Source: Lathyrus oleraceus
Lineage: Eukaryota; Streptophyta; Magnoliopsida; Fabales; Fabaceae
NCBI RefSeq assembly: GCF_024323335.1
Contig: NC_066581.1
Span: 437,484,238-437,548,237, forward strand
Length of the DNA: 64,000 nucleotides
Direction of reading: 5' to 3'
The notes below the pieces were generated by a model that saw only the letters and a program-made list of their open reading frames with translations, was not told where the DNA came from and ran no database searches. Within the stretch, counting starts at the first letter, position 1. Each line of letters opens with the position of its first letter. Of the stretch, positions 36,922 to 48,359 are shown one piece after another. The translations under genes were made by a program, and so were the position numbers.

Positions 36922-38371
36922 TTAACTGAGATGGATTTTATTGATTAGACCACCCTCATGGTCTTGTATGTACAATTTAACTCTCTGCCCATTCGCCTTG
37001 AACGTGTCTCTGTTTGCTGGATTTCTTAGTTCAACGGCTCCATACGCAAATACTTTCTGTATCTCAAAGGGTCCCGACCATCGTGATCTTAGTTTCCCTG
37101 GGAATAGCTTCAACCTTGAGTTAAATAATAAGATAAGTTATCCTTCCTGAAGGTCTTTCTTCTTAATGCGCCTGTCATGCCACGTTTTGGTTTGCTCTTT
37201 GTATATCTTGGCATTCTCATATGCTCGATTTCTGAATTCTTCCAGCTTTTGTAATTGGAGGATTCGAGATTTACCCGCTTTGAAAATATCATAGTTGAGG
37301 AATTTGGTAGCCCAGAACGCCCTGTGCTCAAGTTTGAGTGGTAGATGACAAGCTTTACCATATACCAGTTGATACGGGGACATACCTATTGGTGTTTTGA
37401 ACGCTGTTCGGTATGCCCAGAGTGCGTCATCGAGCCTGATTGACCAATCTTTTCATGAGGCACTGACGGTCTTTTCGAGGATTTTCTTGATCTGCCGATT
37501 TCATACCTCAACCTGTCCACTAGTCTGGGGGGTGGTCTGGTCTGGCGATTATATGCTTGACATTGTATTTTCGCAGTAGGTTCTCCATCAGCTTATTGAG
37601 GAAGTGGGTACCTTCATCACTAATTAGTGCTCTTGGTACCCCAAACCGTGCAAAGATACAATTCTTGAGGAAATTTATTACCACTTTTGCATCACTCGTG
37701 GGTAATGCAATTGCTTCCACCCATTTCGACACATAGTCAACCGCAACCAGAATGTATTTCTTTCCAAAGGACGGTGGGAAGGGTCCCATAAAATCTATCC
37801 CCCACACATCGAACAGTTCGACCTCTAATATGGCATTCTGAGGCATTTGATTTCTTTTGGATATGTTGCATATTCTCTAATATCTATCATACTCTTTTAC
37901 CACTACCTGTGCATCTTTGAACAGTGTAGGCCAGTACAATCCTGACTGGAGGACTTTTGTTGCGGTTCTGTGTCCGCTAAAATGTCCTCCATATTCTGAG
38001 TTATGACAGGCTTTTAAGATGTCCCTCTGCTCTTCCTCTGGAACACATCTCCTGACTAGGCCATCCAATTCCTTTTTGTAAAGGAATGGACCTTCCCACA
38101 CATAGAACATGCAATCATGCAAAAACTTTTTTCTTCTGTTAGAGTCAAAGTCATCAGGTATCGGTCCCCCTACCACAAAGTTCGCGTAATCGGCGAACCA
38201 TGGGATATGCGTAACGGCTAAAATATGTTTGTCTGTGAACTCATCTCTGATGGGGTGCGTTTCTTCTGTTTCTTGAATTGGAGTCATCCGAGAGAAGTGA
38301 TCAGCAATAGTGTTTTCACTACCCTTTTGTCGCTGATTTCCAGGTCGAATTCTTGTAGTAGTAGGATCCAT
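36922..38371 (-). pseudogene. Athila C integrase, broken
   Basis: Three blocks. 38371-37877 holds the end of RNase H and the zinc-binding region (KACHNSEYGGH), but the expected CxxC has become YDRY near the stop at about 37877. 37846-37520 is the catalytic core with [11 protein letters not shown] and [11 protein letters not shown]. The third catalytic Glu falls in a damaged stretch with stops. After a frame change, 37383-36922 is the C-terminal part ([14 protein letters not shown], then RWSGPFEIQKVFAYGAVEL) with one stop at 37136-37138. Integrase would insert the Athila cDNA; this copy cannot. Confidence 0.88.
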
Positions 38372-38399
38372 CGCAACAGCCTTGGCTTTGATTCCTATT

Positions 38400-40017
38400 T
38401 GGCAAAAGATATTTTAAAGCAGCATGGTCAGTATACACAATTATCTTTGATCCTAGCAGATAGGATCTGAACTTGTCAAACGTGTATACCACCGCCAGGA
38501 GTTCTTATTCTGTGGTTGCATAGTTCATTTAAGCAGGGTTCAGTACGTGGCTTGCATAATAGATCACATGCAAGAGCTTCTCCTTGCGTTGCCCTAGTAC
38601 TGCCCCCACTGCATTATCACTCGCATCGCACATTATCTCAAAAGGAAGAGACCAATCGGGGGAAATAACTATGGGGGCTGACACCAGCTCCTTCTTCAAG
38701 GCTTCGAAGGATTGCCTACACTCCTTGTTAAATAAAAACGGGGTATCTTTTACCAGCAAACTGGTCAGTGGTTTGGCAATCTTGGAGAAATCTTTTATGA
38801 ACTTGCGGTAAAAACCCGCATGTCCTAAGAAGCTTCGAATGCCTTTTTCATTTACCGGTGGTGGTAAATTTGCTATTACCTCTACTTTTGCTATCTCCAC
38901 TTTGATACCTTTATTGGAGATCTTGTGTCCCAAGACTATTCCTTCCCGTACCATGAAGTGACATTTTTCCTAATTCAGGATCAAATTTGTTTACTGACAT
39001 CTTTCTAACACAAGTGACAAGTTAGTCAAACAATTATCAAATGAAGAACCGAATACCGAAAAGTCATCCATAAACACTTCCATATGCTTTTCGAGCATGT
39101 TAGCAAAGATTGAAGTCATACACCTTTGAAAGGTGGACGGTGCGTTGCACAATCCAAATGACATTCTTCTATAAGCAAAAATACCATAGGGGCACGTGAA
39201 TGCAGTCTTCTCTTGGTCTTCAGGGGCAACTGCAATTTGGTTGTACCCTGAATAACCATCTAGAAAGCAATAGTAATCGTGTTCGGCTAACCTTTCCAGT
39301 ATTCGATCAATGAATGGTAACGGGAAGTGATCCTTCCATGTTGCCACATTAAGTCTTCTTTAATCGATGCATACTCTCCAACCTGTAACAGTTCGGGTTG
39401 GAATCAACTCATTCTTTTCATTTTTTATTACCGTTGTGCCCCCTTTTTTTGGCACCACGTGAACTGGACTTACCCAAGAGCTATCTGAGATAGGGTAGAT
39501 TAGGCCCACATCCAAGAGTTTTACAACTTCTTTGCGTACCACTTCTTTCATGGCTGGGTTAAGTCTTCGTTGTGGTTGCACTACCGGTTTGTGATCATCT
39601 TCCATTAAGATCTTGTGCATGCAAACGGTCGGGCTTATACCTTTCAAGTCCTCAATTGCTCATCCGATTGCACCCTTGTATTTTTTTAATACTTGAATGA
39701 GTTCTGCTTCTTGGACACTCTGTAGACTAGCATTGATAATAGCTGGGCATTTTTTCAGTGTCTAGAAATACATACTTCAGATTTGTTGGTAACTGCTTCA
39801 GATTCACCCTTTTTTTTTGTTCTTCAGTGACATCTGATGGTGGTGGTCTTAGATCTTCCCACTGGCGTGGTCTAGATCTAATCCATTTAGGTTGTTTTTC
39901 TATCATAGCGAGCACCTCATACTCTCCTTCATCTTCATCACTTTCAAAAATGGATAAGCTCAAGACCCGGTTTAGCGGTGACTAGGGTCTATGCCTTTCA
40001 TTTTCTTGAGCAATTAC
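38400..40017 (-). pseudogene. Athila C reverse transcriptase and RNase H, broken
   Basis: The reading resumes at 40017 directly after the copia insertion. A linker block (39963-39727, KYVFLDTEKMP) is in a different frame from RT (39647-38529). RT shows SSWVSPVHVVPKKGG, the YGIFAYRRMSFGLCNAPSTF segment and catalytic FMDD at residues 92-95 of the block starting 39347. RNase H follows (FEIMCDASDNAVGAVLGQ, then a YTDHAALKYL-type segment near 38420). Stops lie near 39357, 38988, 38960 and 38526. It would synthesise the cDNA. Confidence 0.9.
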
Positions 40018-40244
40018 TGAAGGAGAATAGCGATCCAAAACGCAGCGGAATTTAAAATTTCTCCTTTAGTGATCCTTACGAATGGGCATGATCAGTGATG
40101 GAATCGTTACCTCTTGTGGTGATTGTACCCTTTGATGTAGTTCTACGAAGTGATCACGAACGATTAACGATGACAACGCCTCTACTCAGTCCACATGAAC
40201 GGATTCCTTCAATCTCAATGCTAGCTGCTACGAATGAAGGCCTT

Positions 40245-40323
<79 letters not shown>

Positions 40324-41419
40324 GAAATTGCAACTGCTCAAATGCTTCTACACAAGGGTTCTATTTATAGAACCACTTGTGTGGGCTGCAAGCTAAAAAG
40401 CCCACTCAAGTGTATGTGGCCCATATCTTATAATATGCCAAAATCACTTAAGCGCGTGGTACCTTACCATATTTCGCATTCTACTTAAGTACACCGTACC
40501 TTACAATGTTCTACAATTCACTTAAGGGCACCGTACATTACGGTATTCCTTAGTTATTTTATCTCTCATCAATCCGTCCTTTTGTGTGTGACATTGTAGG
40601 TTTTCGCGGCATTGGCAATTATATTAAATCACGTATTTAACATAATAAACAGTGAGCGGTATCTAGCAACACATCACTACTACCCAAGACACGAAAATGT
40701 CATGTGATCTTACAAATCCTTTTGTGATAATACTTATGTGTACAATTACCCTTTTGCCCTTATGTCTATATTGAACACAAGGCATAGATAGTGTCATCCT
40801 TGTCCAGTTCAATATTGGGCCCATAGACATTTATCCTGTTACGCAGGATGGGTAAATTCCATCTAGGTCACTCATGTCCCTTAGCATGCTTCGTGGAGTA
40901 CCCATCAACTGTCTTTATGGTCATCCGGTTACGGACAATGTTTGATCAGCAATAAGGCACTCGACTCTACATCTAGGGTCCATAGTGGTTTCAGGTCGAA
41001 GGGTGGTATACACCATTATCACCATGAGAATAACTTATGACACTTTTCATAACATTCTATATAGTATTCTCATAGCGGATCAATCCAGTATAAACATCAC
41101 TCTTAATATTCATACCTATGTTTAAGACTTGATAACTCCTTATCCATGATCCATGAGATGTGATCATCAGTCTATATACATAGTAGTATTAATGCTTTAA
41201 TGTTATCCCACTTCACAATAAAGCTCGACTATGGAGACTTTAAGAATAATGTCCTTATGTTTAATGTGATCTCATGATTAAGTCATACTTGATACATTAA
41301 ACGGACTATCTATTTTAGGGACTTTATTAGACAAACATAATAAAGAAAAAGCCTTTCATTATTAATAAATAATTTGATACAAGTACCAAAAGTATTGGCC
41401 TCTAGGGCTTACACCAACA
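40018..41419 (-). repeat. 3' LTR of copia element D (1402 bp)
   Basis: Minus strand TGTTGGTGTAAGCCCTAGAG at 41419 to CCTTCA at 40018. It matches 47009-48359 except scattered substitutions and a long (TG)n/(AG)n tract at about 40246-40320. Intact TATA-like box CTATAAATAG at 40361-40370 (minus). A purine run AGTGGGAGATTG directly precedes it on the minus strand (41420-41431). Confidence 0.94.
40246..40320. repeat. (TG)n then (AG)n microsatellite
   Basis: About 75 bases of gtgtgt, with one interruption, followed by gagaga. The 5' LTR holds only a short version (about 47238-47267). The predicted proteins here are artefacts. Confidence 0.95.
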
Positions 41420-41433
41420 ATCTCCCACTAGCA

Positions 41434-43112
41434 CTAGAGCCAATCAGGCATACCCCTAATGCCCATAGATCTAGTATGGCCATCATGCTTCTGCTGCGCA
41501 AGAGGCTTTGTCAGTGGGTCAGCAATATTGTCAAGTGTAGGTACTCTGCATATTTTAACATCTCCTCTATCTATTATCTCTCGAATGAGATGATAACGCC
41601 TAAGTATGTGTTTGGATCGTTGGTGAGATCTAGGTTCCTTAGCTTGTGCGATAGCACCATTGTTATCACAATAGAGACCAATGGGATCCACAATGCTAGG
41701 AACTATGCCAAGTTTACTAATGAACTTTTTGATCCAAACAACTTCCTTTGCTGCACTTGAGGCAGCAATATACTCGGCCTCGATTGTAGAATCAACAATT
41801 GTGTCTTGCTTTGAACTTTTCCAACTCACAGCGCCATTGTTTAAGCAAAACACATAACCAGATTGCGATCTAAAGTCATCCTTATCTGTCTGAAAGCTAG
41901 TATCGGTGTATACAATTACAACCAGTTCTTCCTAACCTCCATATATCAAGAATGAGTCCTTAGTCCTTCTCAAATACTTAAGGATATTCCTGACAGCTAC
42001 CCAATGAGCATCACCAGGATCAGATTGGTACCTACTCGTTGCACTCAAAGCATACGAGACATCTGGTCGAGTACATAACATGGCATACATGATAGATCCT
42101 ATTGCAGATGCATATGGAATCTTATTCATGCGATCCATTTCTTCCTTAGTTGAAGGGGATTGTGTTTTTGATAGACACAGGTCATGTTACATAGGTATGA
42201 ATCCTTTCTTGGAATCATGCATATTAAAGCGTCTCAGCACTTTGTCTATGTACGTACTCTGACTTAGGCCAAGTAGTTTTTGTGATCTATCTCTATAGAT
42301 TCTGATTCCTAATATATAGGCTACTTCACCTAGGTCCTTCATATAAAAGCATTTCCCCAACCAAGACTTTACTTGTTGCAGGGTAGGGACATCGTTTCCA
42401 ATGAGTAATATGTCATCTACATATAATACCAGGAAAACGATCATGCTCCCACTAACCTTCTTGTAGACACAAGGCTCATCTTTGTTCTTGATGAATCCAT
42501 ATTGTTTTAGTGTTTCATCAAAACGAAGATTCCAGCTTCTGGAAGCTTGCTTCAATCCATAGATTGATCTTTGTAACTTACATATCTTTTGGGCTTCTTC
42601 TGGTATGTCAAAACCTTCAGATTGTGTCATGTACACATCCTCATGAAGATTCCCATTAAAGAAAGCAGTTTTGACATCCATCTGCCATATTTCATAATCA
42701 TGATATGCAGCGATAGCAAGTAAAATCCGAACAGATTTAAGCATTGCAACTGGTGAAAAGGTTTCATCATAGTCAACCCCATGAATTTGTTTATATCCTT
42801 TTGCAACCAGTCTTACCTTATAGGTATGTACCTTACCATCCATGTCAGTCTTCTTTTTGAAGACCCACTTGCATCCTATAAGGTTAACTCCTACAGGAGG
42901 CTCTACAAAGATCCAAACTTGGTTTGTGTACATGGAATCCATTTCAGATTTCATGGCTTCTAGCCACTTCTCAGACTCGGGACCAGTTATGGCCTCTTGG
43001 TAGGTCACAGGCTCATCTTGATCCATGAGTAATACATCACCTTGATCAGTTATGAGATATCCATATCTCTCAGGTTGGTGACATATCTTGCTTGACCTAT
43101 GATGGTCTTGTT
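41434..43112 (-). pseudogene. Copia D reverse transcriptase and RNase H, two nonsense codons
   Basis: One frame throughout: 43026-42187 (RT), stop TAA at 42187-42189, 42138-41932, stop TAG at 41932-41934, 41853-41434 (RNase H). RT has CKWVFKKKTDMDGKV, AFFNGNLHEDVYM and catalytic YVDD at residues 202-205 of the first block. RNase H has SSKQDTIVDSTIEAEYIA and KHILRRYHLIREI. Removing the two stops would leave a continuous reading, so decay is mild. The upstream gag-integrase ORF is in another frame, offset at 43113. RT/RNase H would make the cDNA in cytoplasmic particles. Confidence 0.94.
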
Positions 43113-45392
43113 CTACTTAAAAGGTTTCTCTTCCATAACTACTTGTGTTTCCTGCTCTAATTCCTCCATAGGTATATCGATGCTTTGTGATTCTTGAATT
43201 TCTTCAAGCTCTACTTTCCTCCCACTGATTCCTTTGGAAATAAAATCCTTTTCTAGGAAAACTCCAGTTCGAGCAACAAACATTTTTCCCTTAGAAGGAT
43301 TATAGAAGTAATACCCTCTTGTTTCTTTAGGATACCCCACAAATAAGCATTTGTCAGATTTGGGCTCAAGCTTAGTTGAAATTTGTCTTTTCACATAAAC
43401 TTCGCAACCCCAAATCTTCATGTAAGACATATGTGGTTTCTTACCACTCCATATCTCATATGGTGTCTTCTCAACCTTTTTGGATGGAACATGGTTAAAT
43501 GTGTAAGCTGCTCTCAATAGTGCATGTCCCCAAAAGGAGTTTGGAAGATCGGCATGACTCATTATGGATCGGACCATGTCTAATAGGGTTCGATTTCTTC
43601 TCTCAGATACATCGTTCCATTGGGGTGTTCCAGGAGGAGTAAGTTGGGATAGGATTACACACTCTTTCAGATGGTCATCAAACTCTAGGCTTAAATACTC
43701 ACCACCTCGATCTGATCGAAGAGTTTTAATATTCTTACCTAGTTGGTTTTGTACTTCATTCTTGAATTCCTTGAACTTTTCAAAGGACTCTGATTTGTGT
43801 TTCATTAAATACACATAACCATATCTACTGAAATCATCAGTAAATATGATGAAGTACTGAAAACCTCCTCTGGCTGGTATGTTCAGGGGTCCACATACAT
43901 CAGTATGTATGAGGGCCAAAAGATCATTAGCTCTTTCACCTTTTCTTATGAATGGAGACTTTGTCATCTTTCCAATTAAACAAGATTTGCATGTCTCAAA
44001 TGATTCATAATCAAAAGAGTCCAAGAGTCCATCTTTATGGAGTTTGGAAATGCGTTTCTCATTTATGTGGCCTAATCGACAATGCCAAAGGTAAGTTGGA
44101 TTTAACTCATTAGGTTTCATCCTTTTAGTATTAATGTTATAAATAGGCATTTCAAGATCAAGGACATATAGTCCATTGTTCATTTGTGTAGTAGCATTGA
44201 ATATATCATTCAAATAAATTGAGCAACAGTTGTTCTTTATTATAAATGAAAAACCAAACTTGTCCAAACAAGAAACGAAAATAATATTCCTGCTAATTGC
44301 AGGTACATAATAACAGTTCTCTAACTGAATTATTAAACTACTAGGTAAAGTCAATACATAAGTTCCTATGGCTAAAGCAGCAACCTTTGCTCCATTGCCA
44401 ACTCGATGGTCAACTTCACCTTTTGCCAAATCTCTACTCCTTTTTAGCCCCTGCACATTGGTACAAATGTGAGAACCGCATCCAGTATCGAATACCCATG
44501 ATGCATAAGTAGATAAATTAATTTCAATAACAAAAATACCTGAAGTTGAAGTCTCTACTCCATTCTTCTTATCTTCCAGGTACTTTGGGCAATTTCTCTT
44601 CCAGTGTCCGGTCTTACCGCAATGGAAGCAGGTGCCTTCATTTGCTATGCCTCCACTAGGCTTCAAAGCAGCAACAATGGGTTTGGGTTTGGCAACTTCC
44701 TTGCCTTTCCCTTTATCACCCTTCTTGGTGGGTCTTTTGTTCTGTCTCTTTCCATTTCCGATCATCAGAGTGGACTTCCCTTTTGACTTCAGATTCTGCT
44801 CATCAGTTCTTAACATGGCTAACAGTTCAGGAAGAGATTTGTCCATATCATTCATATTGAAATTTAGGACAAATTGACTGAATCTATATGGCAACGATTG
44901 CAATATCAAATCAGTCGCAAGTTCCTTTTCGAGGGGAAAACCCAACCTCTCAAGGTTCTCCACATACCCAATCATCTTGAGCACATGGGGACCTACAGGG
45001 GCTCCCTCAGCTAACTTGCCTTGAAAAATGGCTTTTGAAACTTCAAACCTTTCATGCCTTGCTTGCTTTTGATAGAGCATCTTCAGGTGTTTGATCATAT
45101 CGAACGCTGCCATGTTCTCATGTTGCTTTTGCAACTCTGATTTCATGGTAGCTAGCATGAGACAAGCAGTTTCATTGGCATCATCGACATGCTTCTTATA
45201 AGCATCTCTTTCTGCCTTAGGTGCAGAACTAGGAGGTTCCTCTTCAGGAACAGGTTTCTCCAAGACATACATCTTTCTATCATGTTTGAGGATAATCCAT
45301 AGATTTCGGTGCCAATCTAGAAAATTTGTCCCATACAATTTTTCCTTGTCAAGGATTGATCGCAAAATGTTGTTAGAGGTGTTTGTTGTCAT
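43113..45392 (-). pseudogene. Copia D gag-protease-integrase ORF, frameshifted before RT
   Basis: A 759-residue open frame starting at ATG (45392). Gag occupies about residues 1-235. A CCHC zinc knuckle (C255 to C268, CFHCGKTGHWKRNC) follows, then the protease motif FDTGCGSH with D302-T-G. Integrase has the pre-integrase HHCC (H437, H442, C468, C471) and catalytic D498, D561 and E597, the last two at DD35E spacing. The frame ends at a TAG (43113-43115) created by a small indel; the residues that should lead into RT continue in the other frame. All catalytic residues are present. Copia order (integrase before RT) fits. Confidence 0.95.
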
Positions 45393-46995
45393 GGTAATCT
45401 ACATGAAAATAATGAAAATATAAGTATCAATAACATATTTAATTAGGCCTTTAATTAAATATGCTCCCACTATTTTACTCAAAACAAATGACCCTCACCA
45501 TTTGATTCAGAAAATCCCGTTGGAAGATTTTCTAGTGCGTCGAGATCCACATTTCACTTTGTTTTAAGTCCGCATAGGCGGATTACACAAAACTAGGTTA
45601 TTTAGGTAGGAACTCCTTCCAATTGTATCTAATACAACTCTCGAATATTTTAGTTGGGTGAATAACTCCTTATTCCAATCCATCACATGGATCATTTCCA
45701 ACTCTTTCTTCTAAACATATATAATCTTATTATAATTTGTTTAGTTAAGTTTGACCCATTGTTTTAGCAATTGGATATTACAATTATCCCATCGCACCTT
45801 ACTAATATAGAACATGCACCTCGCGTAGGCGAAACCTACATTATCCGATACTAGTCTTGATGAGTGCTAAAACTTGGAAAGCATAAACTTAATATTTAAT
45901 TTGAGGGAATTTGCAATTATTTTGATCTCACCGGCTTATTTATCATATAAATCGTCTCTCACATGCATCAACATACATTCACATGCATCAACATACATAA
46001 TGAAACAGTTATGGCCCCTAGCGCAATTGTTCTCCCAAGCCAATGAGAGAACCTAAGCTAACCTAATAACGATCTAAGCTTCTCCAAGCAAGATCTTCAA
46101 GGTTATCCTCATTTGATATTGAATTCTTCTCTTTCTTCATAACATTACATTACATAAAAGAAACTCGTTTTACATACGAGGGAGTAAGATGAGAAAAGAA
46201 GTTACATTCAGAGATTAAAAGAGAGGCACGACACGCAGGTCGTATTTTAAAAACCCAAAACAAAATAAAGGAAACCTAAGGCCATAACCGATCACCACAA
46301 GACAATATTAAAAAACACATTATTATTATTAATTTTAATTCTTTTAATTAATTAAAACCAAATTAAATTTTGGCGACCAATCACACTACGCAGAGTTAAC
46401 CGGGGGTCTGTTGCCCGGTCAGCGGGAACAATTCATTTGAAATCGATGTCGTTTTTCGCATCAACACTTGATACTTTAAGGCACAGCTCTTGCGCAGTCA
46501 CAACCCTAATCGCATAACTCTTTGACAACACAACCCTTGTGTCGTCATTAACCCTAATGAACCAATTTCAGACCATCAAACACATCTCGATTGTTGATTC
46601 AGTATGATTGATCAACACGTCATTGCTTCACCATACTAATGTCGGATCAAGAAGCAAACGACCATTGATCGCTCAAAGGAAAATAACCATTAAGTGTTTG
46701 AATGAACGAAACAGAAACAGTATATCATATATACCGTATTTTGCATTAGGATTACTTATATCATATATATAACTTGATCGATCTCAATTGCATAACCTAT
46801 GGACGATCGATGTATCGTTGCTTCACCATACTAATGTCGGATTCTGAAGCATAGTCAACATCAATCATCCAAATCATACACACATGATGCCAAATTTAAT
46901 TACTCGTTTATTCTTTTATTCATTTTATCTTTTAATCGTATTAATACAGAAAATACAGAAAATAAACAGCTATCAGATACATGGTTGCGTAAGTA
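45393..46995 (-). other. Leader of copia element D
   Basis: About 1.6 kb between primer site and gag ATG, unusually long and without an ORF of note. It contains a 20-bp direct repeat cacatgcatcaacatacat(t/a) at about 45960-46000. A diverged pair of segments sharing ttgcttcaccatactaatgt lies near 46623 and 46817. Confidence 0.7.
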
Positions 46996-47007
46996 GCTCT
47001 GATACCA
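46996..47007 (-). other. Primer binding site of copia D (tRNA-iMet)
   Basis: Minus strand TGGTATCAGAGC, one base inside the 5' LTR end; the standard copia primer site, unmutated. Confidence 0.95.
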
Positions 47008-47008
47008 C

Positions 47009-48359
47009 TGAAAGAGAATAGCGATCCAAAACACAGTGGAATTTAAAATTTCTCCTTTACTGATCCTTACGAATGGGCATGATCAGTGATAGAACTGTTA
47101 CCTCTCATGACTATTGTAACCTTTGATGCAGTTCTACGGAGCGATCACGAACGTTGAACGGTGACAACGCCTCTACTCAGTCCACACGAACGGATTCCTT
47201 CAATCTCAGTGCTAGCTGCTACGAATGAAGGCCTTGAGTGAGTGTGTGTGAGAGAGAGACAGAGAAACAAAATTGCAACTGCTCAAATGCTTCTACACAA
47301 GGGTTCTATGTATAGAACCACTTGTATGGGCTGCAAGCTAAAAAGCCCACTCAAGTGTATGTATATCTTATAATATGCCAAAATCACTTAAGCGCGTGGT
47401 ACCTTACCATATTTCGTATTCTACTTAAGTACACCGTACCTTACGATGTTCTACAATTCACTTAAGGGAACCGTACATTACGGTATTCCTAAGTTACTTT
47501 ATCTCTCATCAATTTGTCCTTTTGCGTGTGACCCTATAGGTTTTCGCGACATTGGCAATTATATTAAATCATGTATTTAACATAATAAACAGTGATGGGT
47601 ATCTAGCAACACATCAGTGCTACCCAAGACACGAAAATGTCATGTGATCTGACAAATCCTTTTGTGATAATACTTATATGTACAATTACCTTTTTGCCCT
47701 TATGTCTATATTGAACACAAAGCATAGACCTTGTCATCCTTGTCCAGTTCAATATTAAGCCCATAGACATTTATCCTGTTACGCAGGATGGGCAAATTCC
47801 ATCTAGGTCACTCATGTCCCTTAGCATGCTTTGTGGAGTACCCATCAACTATCTTTATGGTCATCCAGTTATGGACAATGTTCGATCAACAATAAGGCAC
47901 TCGACTCTAAATCTAGGGTCCATATTGGTTTCAGGTCGAAGGGTGGTATACACCATTATCACCATGATAATAACTTATGACACTTTGCATAACATTCTAT
48001 ATAGTATTCTCATAGCGGGTCAATCCAGTATAAATATCACTCTTAATGTTCATACCTATGTTTAAGACTTGATAACTCCTTATCCGTGAGCCACGAGATG
48101 TGATCATCAGTCTATATACATAATAGTCTTAATGCTTTAATGTTATCTCACTTCACAATAAAGCTCGACTATGGATACTTTAAGAATAGTGCCCTAATGT
48201 TTAATGTGATCTCATGATTAAGTCATACTTGATACATTAAACGGACTATCTATTCTAGGGACTTTATTAGACAAACATAATAAAGAAAAAGCCTTTTATT
48301 ATTAATAAATAATTTGATACAAGTATCAAAAGTATTGGCCTCTAGGGCTTACACCAACA
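47009..48359 (-). repeat. 5' LTR of copia element D (1351 bp)
   Basis: Minus strand TGTTGGTGTAAGCCCTAGAG at 48359 to CTTTCA at 47009. The place of the TATA-like box (47306-47315) reads CTATACATAG, one change from the 3' LTR's CTATAAATAG. Confidence 0.94.

Larger units (their letters stand above)
40018..48359 (-). mobile_element. Ty1/copia element D, complete, 5-bp target duplication ATTAC
   Basis: 5' LTR 47009-48359, primer site 46996-47007, leader, gag-pro-integrase ORF 45392-43113, RT-RNase H 43112-41434, 3' LTR 40018-41419. ATTAC flanks both ends (40013-40017 and 48360-48364). It is inserted in the same orientation into the pro-pol gene of Athila C. Termini are TGTTGG...TCA. One frameshift and two nonsense codons disable the polyprotein. 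Lineage within copia not settled; the gag and LTR start resemble Tork/TAR-like elements. Confidence 0.95.

Noticed and set aside
40095..40488. ORFs with Val/Cys and Arg/Glu repeats
   Set aside because: Translation of the (TG)n(AG)n microsatellite in the copia LTR.
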